A stretch of DNA of 64,000 nucleotides from Thalassovita taeanensis (GTDB lineage Bacteria; Pseudomonadota; Alphaproteobacteria; Rhodobacterales; Rhodobacteraceae), in NCBI RefSeq assembly GCF_900110775.1, contig NZ_FOEP01000003.1, forward strand, positions 310,001-374,000. The letters run 5' to 3'. Both the position numbers and the translations under genes were made by a program. Positions 17,036-25,445 of this stretch are shown one piece after another (position 1 is the first letter of the stretch; each line of letters opens with the position of its first letter). The notes beneath the pieces are model-generated. The model did not search any database. It saw only the letters and a program-made list of their open reading frames with translations, and had not been told where the DNA came from.

Positions 17036-18439
17036 ATGCTGAACTCGCTTTCGGGCCGATTCCTGATCCTGACTGTCATCTTCGTGATGCTGGCCGAGGT
17101 TCTGATCTTTGTGCCCTCCATCGCCCGCTTCCGCGAGGATTACCTGCTGTCGCGGCTTGAGCGCGCGCAGATCGCCAGCCTTGCGCTGCTGGCCGATGAT
17201 ATGATCTCGCCCGACCTCGAAGAGGAACTGCTGCGCAATGCCGAGGTGTTCAACGTCGTGCTGCGCCGCGACGAGGCCCGCCAGTTGATCCTGTCGTCGC
17301 CGATGCCGCGCCCGATCGACGCAACGTTCGATCTGCGCGATGCCCCGGCCTTTGCCCTGATCCGCGACGCCATGTCCGAGCTGTTCAACCCCGAACCGCG
17401 CGTGATCCGCGTCATCGGCAACCCGGTGCGCGAGGCCGGTCTGCTGATCGAGATCACGATGGAAACTCAGCCCCTGCGCATGGCGATGATCGACTATGGC
17501 CTGCGTATTCTGTTGCTGTCGGCGGTCATTTCCAGCTTCACGGCGGTTCTGCTGTTCATGGCGGTGCGGGCGTTTCTGGTCAAACCGATCAAGGGTGTGG
17601 TCCGCCACATGCAGTCCTATGCTGCCAACCCCGAAGACGCGCGCCGTATCATCATGCCCACCGCCAGCGTGCGCGAGTTGCGCGAAGCCGAAGAGGCGCT
17701 TGCCTCGTTGCAAACGCAGATGACCGGCGCGCTCAAGCAAAAAGAGCGGTTGGCGCAACTTGGTGGTGCCGTCGCCAAGGTCAGTCATGACCTGCGCAAC
17801 ATGCTGACCAGCGCACAGCTTTTCACCGATCGGATCGAGATGTCAGAGGACCCGTCGGTCAAGCGGCTTGCGCCCAAGTTGGTCAACTCGATCACCCGCG
17901 CCGTCCACCTGTGCGAATCCACACTGGCGTTTGGTAAGGCCGAAGAACCCGCCCCGCGACTGTCCCGCGTCTTCCTTGCCGATGTGGTCAGTGATGTGAT
18001 CGACAGCGAACGGCTGTCGGTGGGCGAGCATGATATTTCCTTCGCCGAAGACATACCTTCGACCCTGATCGTACGCGCGGATTCCGAGCAGCTGTACCGT
18101 GTGATCTTCAACCTCGTGCGCAATGCGCGCCAGGCGATCATGCAATCGGGCGAGCCCGGCGAAATCAGCGTCAGCGCCACCGAGGATGAAACTCAATGGA
18201 TCATCCGCGTCTCTGATACCGGTCCCGGCCTGCCGACCAAGGCGCGCGCGCACCTGTTCACCCCGTTTCAGGGCGGCGCCACCAAAGGTGGTTCGGGGCT
18301 GGGGTTGACGATTTCCCAAGAGCTTGTCCGTGGTCATGGCGGTACGCTCACGCTTGAACAGACTGGCCCCGATGGCACGGTTTTCGCCATCTGCCTGCCG
18401 CGGGGCAGCGCCGTCGAAGATATCCCCCACTTGGCGTGA
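17036..18439 (+). CDS. sensor histidine kinase (membrane-bound, HAMP)
   Basis: This 467-residue kinase has a first membrane helix (about residues 8-28), a periplasmic sensor of about 130 residues, a second helix (about 158-185), a HAMP linker (VKPIKGVVRHMQSY), a HisKA domain with H-box KVSHDLRNMLTSAQ near residue 248, and an HATPase domain with N-box NLVRNARQAI, G1 DTGPGLP and G2 GGSGLGLTIS. It follows the flavoprotein gene by 19 bases, so it is likely co-transcribed. No response regulator is adjacent, so the partner is unknown. Confidence 0.93.
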   Translation: MLNSLSGRFLILTVIFVMLAEVLIFVPSIARFREDYLLSRLERAQIASLALLADDMISPDLEEELLRNAEVFNVVLRRDEARQLILSSPMPRPIDATFDLRDAPAFALIRDAMSELFNPEPRVIRVIGNPVREAGLLIEITMETQPLRMAMIDYGLRILLLSAVISSFTAVLLFMAVRAFLVKPIKGVVRHMQSYAANPEDARRIIMPTASVRELREAEEALASLQTQMTGALKQKERLAQLGGAVAKVSHDLRNMLTSAQLFTDRIEMSEDPSVKRLAPKLVNSITRAVHLCESTLAFGKAEEPAPRLSRVFLADVVSDVIDSERLSVGEHDISFAEDIPSTLIVRADSEQLYRVIFNLVRNARQAIMQSGEPGEISVSATEDETQWIIRVSDTGPGLPTKARAHLFTPFQGGATKGGSGLGLTISQELVRGHGGTLTLEQTGPDGTVFAICLPRGSAVEDIPHLA

Positions 18440-18568
18440 TGGCGGTTCGGGGTTTTGATGTTACGAGTTTGAAAAATAACAATATTTCCCCGCAAGCGAC
18501 CGGATGTGAACTTTCTGTAACTTTTGCGCTTGCATTGCACTGGGGTAGGGGCTAAACCCCGCGTCGAT

Positions 18569-18645
18569 GGATTGGTAGCTCAGTTGGATAGAGCACTTGA
18601 CTACGAATCAAGGGGTCGGGGGTTCGAATCCTCCCCAGTCCACCA
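18569..18645 (+). tRNA. tRNA-Arg (anticodon ACG)
   Basis: The 77 bases fold as a full cloverleaf: acceptor GGATTGG paired with CCAGTCC, D arm with TAGCTCAGTTGGATAGAGC, anticodon stem CTTGA/TCAAG around loop CTACGAA (anticodon ACG, read as ICG), T arm GGGGGTTCGAATCCTCCCC, and an encoded CCA end. It decodes CGN arginine codons. It is a single tRNA gene, 129 bases after the histidine kinase. Confidence 0.97.
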
Positions 18646-18725
18646 CTTACCCTTGATATACGACGACAGATGACTTGCGACGCGACGCAGGCCCGTCTGT
18701 TGGTGGAAAATATCCCCCTTTGAGT

Positions 18726-18761
18726 GAAGCTCTGCCAATGACATCATTGGCATTCCGCTTC
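18726..18761. repeat. interrupted inverted repeat between tRNA-Arg and recR
   Basis: The core TGCCAATGA-CA-TCATTGGCA (18733-18752) is a perfect 9-base inverted repeat, extended outward by GAAGC (18726-18730) and GCTTC (18757-18761). It lies between two convergent transcripts. No T-run follows on either side, so it is not a classical intrinsic terminator, but a transcript-end hairpin or a protein-binding site is possible. Confidence 0.6.
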
Positions 18762-18796
18762 GTCAGCACTGGTTGAGGAAAGCGCTTTCGCCCTAG

Positions 18797-19390
18797 TCAG
18801 AGCCGCTTCCGAGCGTTCAGAGCCGCGGTGATGGTGCCGTCATCCAGATAATCCAGCTCGCCACCGATCGGTACGCCCTGCGCCAGAGAGCTGAGGGCTG
18901 CGCGACCACCAAGCTCGTCTGCGATGTAATGCGCGGTGGTCTGGCCGTCCACGGTGGCGTTCAGCGCGAGGATGACCTCGGTGATGCCTTCAGTCGCAAC
19001 GCGGTCGATCAGTTTGGGAATGCGAAGCTGTGACGGACCGACCTGATCCAGCGCCGAAAGCGTGCCGCCCAGAACGTGATAGCGGCCTTTGAAGGTGCCT
19101 GAACGCTCCATCGCCCAAAGGTCGGCCACGTCCTCGACCACGCACAGGATGCCGTTGGCGCGTTTTTCTGAAGCGCAGATGTCGCAGATGTCACTCGTGC
19201 CGACATTGCCGCAGTTCAGGCATTCGCGGGCAGTGGCGGCGACGGTCTGCATCAAGTCGGCCAGCGGGGTCAGCAGCAGTGCCCGTTTGCGGATCATGTG
19301 CAGCACAGCGCGACGGGCCGAGCGCGGGCCGAGACCGGGCAGTTTGGCCATCATCGCGATCAGGGCATCAATGTCTCGGGTGCTGCTCAA
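18797..19390 (-). CDS. recR: recombination mediator RecR
   Basis: RecR works with RecFO to load RecA at gaps. The 197-residue product has a helix-hairpin-helix start ([27 protein letters not shown]), a four-Cys zinc site ([16 protein letters not shown]), and a Toprim domain ([35 protein letters not shown]). Length is normal. It completes the conserved dnaX-ybaB-recR cluster, with 69 bases to ybaB that hold a genome-repeat element. Confidence 0.97.
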   Translation of the reverse strand: MSSTRDIDALIAMMAKLPGLGPRSARRAVLHMIRKRALLLTPLADLMQTVAATARECLNCGNVGTSDICDICASEKRANGILCVVEDVADLWAMERSGTFKGRYHVLGGTLSALDQVGPSQLRIPKLIDRVATEGITEVILALNATVDGQTTAHYIADELGGRAALSSLAQGVPIGGELDYLDDGTITAALNARKRL

Positions 19391-19415
19391 GGGGCGGTGC
19401 CTGTGTTGACCGGGG

Positions 19416-19444
19416 GCCTCCGGCGGGGATATTTGGGAAATGTG
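19416..19444. repeat. GC-rich intergenic repeat (half-copy) between ybaB and recR
   Basis: GCCTCCGGCGGGGATATTTG followed by GGAAATGTG. The same unit, with one base changed in the GC block and a small difference in the tail, forms the right arm of the large inverted repeat at 37131-37160. It is therefore a dispersed element, present here as a single arm inside an operon gap. Confidence 0.7.
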
Positions 19445-19459
19445 AATGAAGGGTTCGGG

Positions 19460-19804
19460 TCAGAACGGCAGCTTCATGTCTTTGGGCAGGCCCATGCCTT
19501 CGGTCAGTTTTCCCATTTCGGTCTGGGCCTTTTCATTGGCTTTTTGCTGTGCGTCCTTGATCGCGGCGAGGATCAGGTCTTCGACGACTTCCTTATCGTC
19601 CGCCGAGAAGATCGACGGGTCAATGTCGAGGCTCTTGAGCTCGCCCTTGACGGAACAAGTGGCTTTGACCAGCCCGGCGCCGGATTCACCCGTGACGGTC
19701 ATGGCGTGCATTTCCTCTGTGAGGGACGCCATCTTGGTCTGCATTTCCTGAGCTGCTTTCATCATCTTGGCCATATCGCCAAGGCCACCTAAGCCTTTGA
19801 GCAT
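19460..19804 (-). CDS. ybaB: YbaB/EbfC nucleoid-associated protein
   Basis: This 114-residue DNA-binding protein starts MLKGLGGLGDMAKMMKAAQEMQ and carries the family pattern of an amphipathic helix followed by VTGESGAGLVKATCSVKGEL and SADDKEVVEDLILAAIKDAQQK. YbaB dimers form a tweezer-like fold and bind DNA. The ATG at 19804 is preceded by AGGAGA and gives the usual length; the frame is open 20 codons further but without a ribosome site. It sits between dnaX and recR, its standard place. Confidence 0.95.
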   Translation of the reverse strand: MLKGLGGLGDMAKMMKAAQEMQTKMASLTEEMHAMTVTGESGAGLVKATCSVKGELKSLDIDPSIFSADDKEVVEDLILAAIKDAQQKANEKAQTEMGKLTEGMGLPKDMKLPF

Positions 19805-19873
19805 CTGATTTCTCCTGGGTGTCTGTTGTGAGGTAGAGATATGGAGCGCGTGAGGGCGCGACAAGGGGCGCTG

Positions 19874-21661
19874 TTAGGTGTCCTCGAAGGGATCCCATTC
19901 GTCTTCGACCTCTTGCAGGGCGTCGGCCTGAGCTTCGGCCGCGAGGTCTTGTGGGGTTCGGATCTGGGTGATGCGGGCCTTAGGGAACGTGGTAAGCACG
20001 GCCTGCACCAGCGGATGGGTTTCCGCCTGAGTGCGCAGCGAAGTTTCGCGGGCGTTGCGTTTTTCGTCGATGGTTTCGCCGCCGCCGGCATTGACGAGCG
20101 TGACGGCCCAGCGGCTGCCTGTCCAGAGCTGCAAACGACTGCCGAGGCGCTGAGCGAGATCGGCGGGGGCGCTATCCGTGGGCTGGAACTCGATCCGACC
20201 AGGCTGAAAAGCGGCCAGGCGCAGGGTTGTTTCGACTTCGACCAGAAGGCGCATGTCGCGGTGGGCGCGGATCAGCTCGACGACGTGGTCGAATGTGGGA
20301 AAGTGTGCCAACACCTGATCGGGCGCTTGGGCAAGTGCGGTTGCCGCCCCGTTGGCCTGAGGCTGGCCTGCCTGTCCGAGGGTCGGCGAGGCGTGAGCAG
20401 ACCCCGCTCCAGAGGTTGTCCTCCCGCCCGCCGCAGGCGAGCTTGCGCCATGTGCAAGACCTCCGCCGCCGCCGTCGGCGGGGCCGGAGGGTGGTGGCAT
20501 GTCCTGCAGTTTACGCACCAGCTCTTCGGGGCTGGGCAGGTCGGCGACGTGGGTCAGGCGGATCACGGCCATTTCGGCGGCCATCATCGCGTTGGGGGCG
20601 TTTGCGACTTCATCCAGCGCCTTGAGCAACATTTGCCACATCCGGGTCAGCGGGCGCATGGGAAGTTTTTCGGCCATGCCCTGCCCGCGGGCGCGTTCGT
20701 CGGGCGACACGGTGGGATCATCAGCGGCTTCGGGAGTGATTTTCACCACGCTGATCCAATGGGTGATTTCGGCCAGATCGCGCAGCACTGCCATGGGGTC
20801 GGCCCCATCGGCATATTGCGCGCCGAGCTCTGAAAGTGCAGCCCCGGCATCGCCGCGCATGATCATGTCAAAGAGGTCAAGCACGCGGCCCCGATCGGCC
20901 AGGCCAAGCATGGCGCGGACCTGATCGGCGGTAGTTTCGCCGGCCCCGTGGCTGATTGCCTGATCCAGCAGCGAGGTGGCATCACGGGCCGAGCCTTCGG
21001 CGGCGCGGGTGATCAAGGCTAGCGCATCATCGGTGATATCAGCACCTTCGGCGGTGGCAATTTTGCGCAGCAGCGCGATCATCACCTCGGGCTCAATCCG
21101 GCGCAGGTCGAACCGCTGGCAGCGCGAAAGAACGGTGACGGGAACTTTGCGGATCTCGGTCGTGGCGAAGATGAATTTGACGTGGGCGGGCGGCTCTTCC
21201 AGCGTTTTCAGCAGCGCGTTAAACGCACCGGTCGAGAGCATGTGCACTTCGTCGATGATATAGACTTTGAACCGGGCCGAGGCAGCGCGGTAATGCACCG
21301 AATCGATGATCTCGCGGATGTTGGCGACGCCAGTGTTCGAGGCCGCGTCCATCTCCATCACATCAACATGGCGGCCTTCCATGATGGCCACGCAATGTTC
21401 ACACTGGCCGCAGGGCTCGGTGGTGGGGCCACTGGTGCCATCGGGGCCGATGCAATTCATGCCTTTGGCGATGATTCGCGCGGTGGTGGTTTTGCCGGTC
21501 CCGCGAATCCCTGTCATGATAAAGGCCTGAGCAATGCGATCAGCCTCGAACGCGTTTTTCAGGGTGCGCACCATGGCGTCTTGTCCGACCAGATCGGCAA
21601 AGGTTTCCGGCCGGTATTTCCGCGCCAGTACCTGATAGCCTGTCTTGGGTGCGTCGCTCAT
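19874..21661 (-). CDS. dnaX: DNA polymerase III subunit gamma/tau
   Basis: DnaX is the clamp-loader ATPase and organiser of the replicase. The 595-residue product has Walker A GIRGTGKTTTARI near residue 50, the zinc module CIGPDGT...CGQCEHC, Walker B IIDEVHML, sensor SRCQRFD, then domain III. A Gly/Ala/Pro-rich linker (about residues 390-430, GPADGGGGGLAHGAS) leads to a tau-like C-terminal domain that ends DEWDPFEDT. I see no obvious slippage heptamer of A or T that would make a gamma form. It is the first gene of dnaX-ybaB-recR. Confidence 0.97.
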   Translation of the reverse strand: MSDAPKTGYQVLARKYRPETFADLVGQDAMVRTLKNAFEADRIAQAFIMTGIRGTGKTTTARIIAKGMNCIGPDGTSGPTTEPCGQCEHCVAIMEGRHVDVMEMDAASNTGVANIREIIDSVHYRAASARFKVYIIDEVHMLSTGAFNALLKTLEEPPAHVKFIFATTEIRKVPVTVLSRCQRFDLRRIEPEVMIALLRKIATAEGADITDDALALITRAAEGSARDATSLLDQAISHGAGETTADQVRAMLGLADRGRVLDLFDMIMRGDAGAALSELGAQYADGADPMAVLRDLAEITHWISVVKITPEAADDPTVSPDERARGQGMAEKLPMRPLTRMWQMLLKALDEVANAPNAMMAAEMAVIRLTHVADLPSPEELVRKLQDMPPPSGPADGGGGGLAHGASSPAAGGRTTSGAGSAHASPTLGQAGQPQANGAATALAQAPDQVLAHFPTFDHVVELIRAHRDMRLLVEVETTLRLAAFQPGRIEFQPTDSAPADLAQRLGSRLQLWTGSRWAVTLVNAGGGETIDEKRNARETSLRTQAETHPLVQAVLTTFPKARITQIRTPQDLAAEAQADALQEVEDEWDPFEDT

Positions 21662-21798
21662 GTGGGCCTCTTTTCGGGTGTCGCGGGCAACCTAAGCTGC
21701 GGTTGCGTCCGCGTCCAGCGCGTGGGCAGGATTTCCAGACTTTAATGCCGGTGGAACTGCTGTAAGGTCTGATTGGCATTCCGACGAAGGGGACAGTG

Positions 21799-22632
21799 AT
21801 GCGATTGAAGAATGTGCGGGCCAGCCGCAATGTTGAGGATCGCCGCCGGACCGGCGGCCGCGCCGGGGCACAGATTGGCGGGGTCGGATTGCTGATTGTG
21901 CTGGCCATCGGATATTTCGCCGGGGTTGATGTGACACCTTTGCTTGAGGGGCAGGGCGGGCAGCAAAGCGCGCCGCGCGAGTTGAGCGCCGAGGAAGAGC
22001 GGGCGGCAGAGTTCTCGTCGCGGGTGCTGGCCACGACCGAGCAGGTCTGGGGGCAGGTGTTTCCGGAGCACTTGGGGCGGCAATATACGCCGCCGGTTCT
22101 GGTGCTCTATTCCGGGGTGACGCAGAGCCCTTGTGGTGGCGCCAGCGGGGCAACCGGGCCGTTCTATTGCCCGGCGGACAAGAAGGCCTATCTGGATACC
22201 GAATTTTTCGCCACGCTGTCGCGGCAGCTGGGGGCGAAAGGTGATTTCGCTGCGGCCTATGTGATTGCTCATGAGGTCGCGCATCACGTGCAGAACGAGC
22301 TGGGCATTCTGGGGCAGGTGAATCAGCGCCGTCAGGCCGTAGGCGAGGCGCAGGCCAACGCATTGACGGTGCGGTTGGAATTGCAGGCGGATTGTCTGTC
22401 GGGCGTCTGGGCGCAGGCGGTGGATGGCTTGCTGGAGCCCGGCGACATCGACGAGGCGTTGAACGCTGCCCGGATGATCGGGGATGACCGGTTGCAACGG
22501 CAGGCGGGGCGCGTGCCGCAGCCGCATACCTTTACCCATGGCACCTCAGAGCAGCGGTCACGCTGGTTTGCGACCGGGTACAAAAGCGGTGACGTCAATC
22601 AATGCGACACGTTCAGCGCCAGGAAGCTTTGA
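21799..22632 (+). CDS. neutral zinc metallopeptidase (YpfJ family)
   Basis: This 277-residue membrane-anchored protein has a basic N-terminus, one helix (about residues 32-50, GVGLLIVLAIGYFAG), then a metallopeptidase domain with HEVAHHVQNELG (HExxH) near residue 156 and a downstream LELQADCLSGVWAQ motif with the glutamate ligand. This matches the YpfJ/ zinc-metallopeptidase family of unknown substrate. The ATG at 21799 directly follows a GTG in frame, so the start is uncertain by one codon. It is divergent from dnaX and followed by a phosphatase gene after 3 bases. Confidence 0.92.
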   Translation: MRLKNVRASRNVEDRRRTGGRAGAQIGGVGLLIVLAIGYFAGVDVTPLLEGQGGQQSAPRELSAEEERAAEFSSRVLATTEQVWGQVFPEHLGRQYTPPVLVLYSGVTQSPCGGASGATGPFYCPADKKAYLDTEFFATLSRQLGAKGDFAAAYVIAHEVAHHVQNELGILGQVNQRRQAVGEAQANALTVRLELQADCLSGVWAQAVDGLLEPGDIDEALNAARMIGDDRLQRQAGRVPQPHTFTHGTSEQRSRWFATGYKSGDVNQCDTFSARKL

Positions 22633-22635
22633 CAG

Positions 22636-23130
22636 ATGTCGGACCTGGTCCTGCACGCGCTGCATGTGGCCGATGGGATATTGGCGCTATCGCCGCTGCC
22701 GGGGCAGGGCGGGCGCTATGCCGAAGATCTGGAGCATTTGCTGGAGTGGCGTCCGGCGATGCTGATCTCGTTGACCACGAAGGCCGAGATGGAAGCCAGA
22801 GGCGCCGGGACGCTGGGCCCCGATATGCAGGAACACGGAACCCGTTGGGTGCATCTGCCGGTCGAGGATTTTGGAACGCCCGGGCCAGAGGTTCGGGGGC
22901 GCTGGCCGGAGGTCAGCCGTGCGGCCCTGTCAGCCTTGCGCGGCGGCGGGCGCGTATTGGTGCACTGCAAGGGCGGCTGTGGTCGGTCGGGTATGGTGGT
23001 TCTGCGGTTGATGGTCGAGGCGGGTGAAGAGCCGCAAACGGCGCTGAAGCGCTTGCGCGCGCGGCGCCCCTGCGCTGTGGAAACTCAGGCGCAGATGGAC
23101 TGGGCGCTTATTCCCACTCCATCTGGCTAA
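22636..23130 (+). CDS. dual-specificity/tyrosine phosphatase-like protein
   Basis: This 164-residue protein carries the Cys-based phosphatase loop VLVHCKGGCGRSG (HCxxGxxRS) near residue 110 and an upstream general-acid region (HLPVEDFGTPGP). The architecture fits the small atypical dual-specificity phosphatases. The substrate is unknown. It follows the zinc peptidase with a 3-base gap, so they form a pair. The last 23 bases overlap the 3' end of the opposite-strand gene (23108-24022). Confidence 0.88.
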   Translation: MSDLVLHALHVADGILALSPLPGQGGRYAEDLEHLLEWRPAMLISLTTKAEMEARGAGTLGPDMQEHGTRWVHLPVEDFGTPGPEVRGRWPEVSRAALSALRGGGRVLVHCKGGCGRSGMVVLRLMVEAGEEPQTALKRLRARRPCAVETQAQMDWALIPTPSG

Positions 23131-24022
23131 AGACTTCCTGCGCGTTGCGCCGCGCCAGAGTGTCGAAATTTTCAAGGCTGGCGAAGGCGGATTGATCCAC
23201 ATCGACGGCACCGAAGATATCGCCGCCCTCCTCGATATAGGCTGCGATCTGCTGGCGCAGGTTGGCAAGGTAATCGCGCGTATCATGGGTTGCGGTGGCC
23301 AGATCGGTAACAGGCCCGTGGCCGGGCACGATATGGGCCGGGTTAAGTGCTGCCATGGCATCGAAGGTGTCGAGCCAATGGGCGGAATTGGAAAACTCCA
23401 TCACCCCAAGGATTCGCCCAACATAGACGATGTCCCCAGTGAACATGGTCGCGGCGGCGGGATGCCAGACAAAGGCGTCGCCGGGGGTATGGGCACCGTG
23501 CAGATGGCTGAGGTACAGTGTGGTGCCACCAAGGGTCAATTCATAGTCGGTGTCAAAGCGGATGTCGGCATAGGTGGGACTGGTCCCCGCCAACGCCTCA
23601 GCACCGATCAGCACCGACAGCGCGGTCAGTTGCATCGACGCGCGGGTGGTTTGGTCCGCCACCGCATCGGCAGAGGCAATGATTTGCGCGCCGTGTTCTT
23701 GCCAATAGCCGTTGCCAAGCCAGCGATGATCCTGCCCGCCGGTGTTGATGACGAAGCGCACGGGTTGATCGGTAAGGTCTTGGATCACAGCGTGCAGCGC
23801 GGCGGCTCCGGCATAGCTGCCGCCAGCGTCAATCAACACGGCCCCGTCCGGTGTGACGATCAATCCGTGGGTTGAGTTGTTGCCAAGATTTTGCGGGTCG
23901 CGCTGTGTCGTGGGGCCGACGATCGCCCAGGCGTCGGGGGTGATCTGCTGAGGCTCCAACACGGGCGCGGCGGCCAGCGGGGCAGCGAAGACGGAGGCGA
24001 TCAGAAGCAGGATGCGCAGCAT
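23108..24022 (-). CDS. secreted metallo-beta-lactamase-fold protein with degenerate metal site
   Basis: This 304-residue protein starts with a signal peptide (MLRILLLIASVFAAPLAAAP) and has the MBL fold order: DGAVLIDAGGS, VRFVINTGGQDHRWLGNGYW, SHLHGAHTPGDAFVW, MFTGDIVYVGR and HIVPGHGPVTD. This resembles the periplasmic SoxH-like or quinoprotein-associated metallohydrolases. In the normally metal-binding NTHxHxDH segment both leading histidines are replaced (NTGGQDHRW), while the later His and Asp ligands (HTPGD, GD, GHG) remain. Activity is therefore uncertain. It lies downstream of rsgA on the same strand. Confidence 0.85.
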   Translation of the reverse strand: MLRILLLIASVFAAPLAAAPVLEPQQITPDAWAIVGPTTQRDPQNLGNNSTHGLIVTPDGAVLIDAGGSYAGAAALHAVIQDLTDQPVRFVINTGGQDHRWLGNGYWQEHGAQIIASADAVADQTTRASMQLTALSVLIGAEALAGTSPTYADIRFDTDYELTLGGTTLYLSHLHGAHTPGDAFVWHPAAATMFTGDIVYVGRILGVMEFSNSAHWLDTFDAMAALNPAHIVPGHGPVTDLATATHDTRDYLANLRQQIAAYIEEGGDIFGAVDVDQSAFASLENFDTLARRNAQEVFSQMEWE

Positions 24023-24085
24023 TGTGTGACCTTTGTCTTTGGGAGTGGTCAGAATGGTGGCGGCAGTGTCCCCTTGGCAATGGCT

Positions 24086-25279
24086 CTATTTGTCGCCCTT
24101 CTTGCCGCGCTGTTCGGCCTGAATGGCGCGGTGGCTGCGGGTAAGGGCACGGGCGCGTTTCCGGTCCATGCCCATGGTGGTGGTGTTCAGCTTATCCTCG
24201 GACTTGAGCTTGCGCCAACGCTCGACACGCTCGGCGCTGACGGTGCCCGCATCAATGGCGGCCTTGACCGCACAGCCGGGCTCGCTGACATGGGCGCAAT
24301 CGCGGAACCGGCATTGGCCTGCCAGCTTGAAAATGTCGTCAAACAGCACATCAATGCCGCCCGCCACATCATGCAGTCCCAGTTCGCGCATCCCCGGCAT
24401 GTCGATCACCAACCCGCCGCCCGCCAGCAGATGCAGCGACCGCGCGGTGGTGGTGTGGCGACCTTTGGCATCATCAGCGCGGATGTCGGCCGTGGTCTGA
24501 TCAGCGCCGGTCAGCGTGTTGATGATCGTTGATTTGCCGACACCAGAGGAGCCTACAAAGGCCACAGTCTGCCCCGGCCCGCACCACGCGCGCAGCTGAT
24601 CGACCTGCGCGGGATCTTTGGCGTTGATCGCCAGAACGGCGATGATTTTATCCGACAACGCGGTGGCCTGCGCCACATAGGCGGCCGGGTCGTCGCACTG
24701 ATCGGCCTTGGTCAGCAGGATCGCGGGGTGAATGCCCGCATCAAGCGCCAGCACCACATAGCGCTCCAGCCGTGCAAGGTTGAAATCGGCGTTGCACGAG
24801 GTGGTGATGAACAGCGTGTCGACATTGGCGGCCAGCAGCTGGGCCTTGGCCTCGACCCCCGCCGCGCGACGGCTAAGCTGCGACGTGCGCGGCAGGATGC
24901 GCATGATTTGCGTGGTTGTGGTGTTGGCCACCACCCAGTCACCAACGGCAACATCCGCAGCACTGAGGTCGTTGCTATAGCTCAACCGTTGAGGCCCGTC
25001 GGGGCCAAGGCCGGTGGCCTTGTTGCGTTGCACCGAGGCGATGCGCAGCGGCGTCAGCTCGGCATCCTCGTCGGTCAGCTGTGCTGCGAAATGCGGCGAC
25101 CACCCCAGCGCGGCAAGCGGGTCGGGGGCATCAAAGGACGTACCGGTCAAAGCGGTGACCGAAAGGGCGGCGAGGTGTGCTTCATATTGCGAGAGATCGC
25201 GCCTTTTGCCCCGTAGGGCAAGGGGGCGCACGCGGAATTCTGCCCGCTGTTGCAGACTGAGATCCGCGATGTGGCCCAT
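24086..25279 (-). CDS. rsgA: ribosome small-subunit GTPase RsgA
   Basis: RsgA is a circularly permuted GTPase that matures the 30S subunit. The 397-residue product has an OB-fold N-terminus (AADVAVGDWVVAN), G4 LLTKADQ before G1 GSSGVGKSTIINTL (the permuted order), G3 DMPGMRELG, and a C-terminal zinc region CRFRDCAHVSEPGCAV. The frame is open up to 25318, but that would run into the SRP RNA gene (25305-25398), so the ATG at 25279 is preferred. The C-terminal tail is Lys/Arg-rich (KRARALTRSHRAIQ, KKGDK). Confidence 0.94.
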   Translation of the reverse strand: MGHIADLSLQQRAEFRVRPLALRGKRRDLSQYEAHLAALSVTALTGTSFDAPDPLAALGWSPHFAAQLTDEDAELTPLRIASVQRNKATGLGPDGPQRLSYSNDLSAADVAVGDWVVANTTTTQIMRILPRTSQLSRRAAGVEAKAQLLAANVDTLFITTSCNADFNLARLERYVVLALDAGIHPAILLTKADQCDDPAAYVAQATALSDKIIAVLAINAKDPAQVDQLRAWCGPGQTVAFVGSSGVGKSTIINTLTGADQTTADIRADDAKGRHTTTARSLHLLAGGGLVIDMPGMRELGLHDVAGGIDVLFDDIFKLAGQCRFRDCAHVSEPGCAVKAAIDAGTVSAERVERWRKLKSEDKLNTTTMGMDRKRARALTRSHRAIQAEQRGKKGDK

Positions 25280-25304
25280 TCGGGCGCAGCTTTGGGGGTA
25301 AGGT

Positions 25305-25398
25305 GAGAGGCTGGACAACGACCCAAGCGGGGCTCGTTACGGCTGCTTCCTTCCGGATCTGACCGGGTTGGCGAGGTGCCTGCCCGCGCCAACCTCTC
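25305..25398 (-). ncRNA. ffs: bacterial small signal recognition particle RNA (4.5S type)
   Basis: The minus strand holds the universally conserved SRP apical region: CCGGTCAGATCCGGAAGGAA followed by GCAGCC, with the GGAA tetraloop and Ffh-binding internal loops. Flanking arms pair: GAGAGG at the 5' end (25398-25393) with CCTCTC at the 3' end (25310-25305), closing a hairpin of about 94 bases. Exact ends are estimated from this pairing. With Ffh it targets membrane proteins to FtsY. It lies just upstream of the rsgA start and just downstream of the cpdB-like gene. Confidence 0.95.
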
Positions 25399-25445
25399 AA
25401 CCGGGGATATATGGCGGGGCGCGCAGAGATGCAAGTGGGGCGTTG

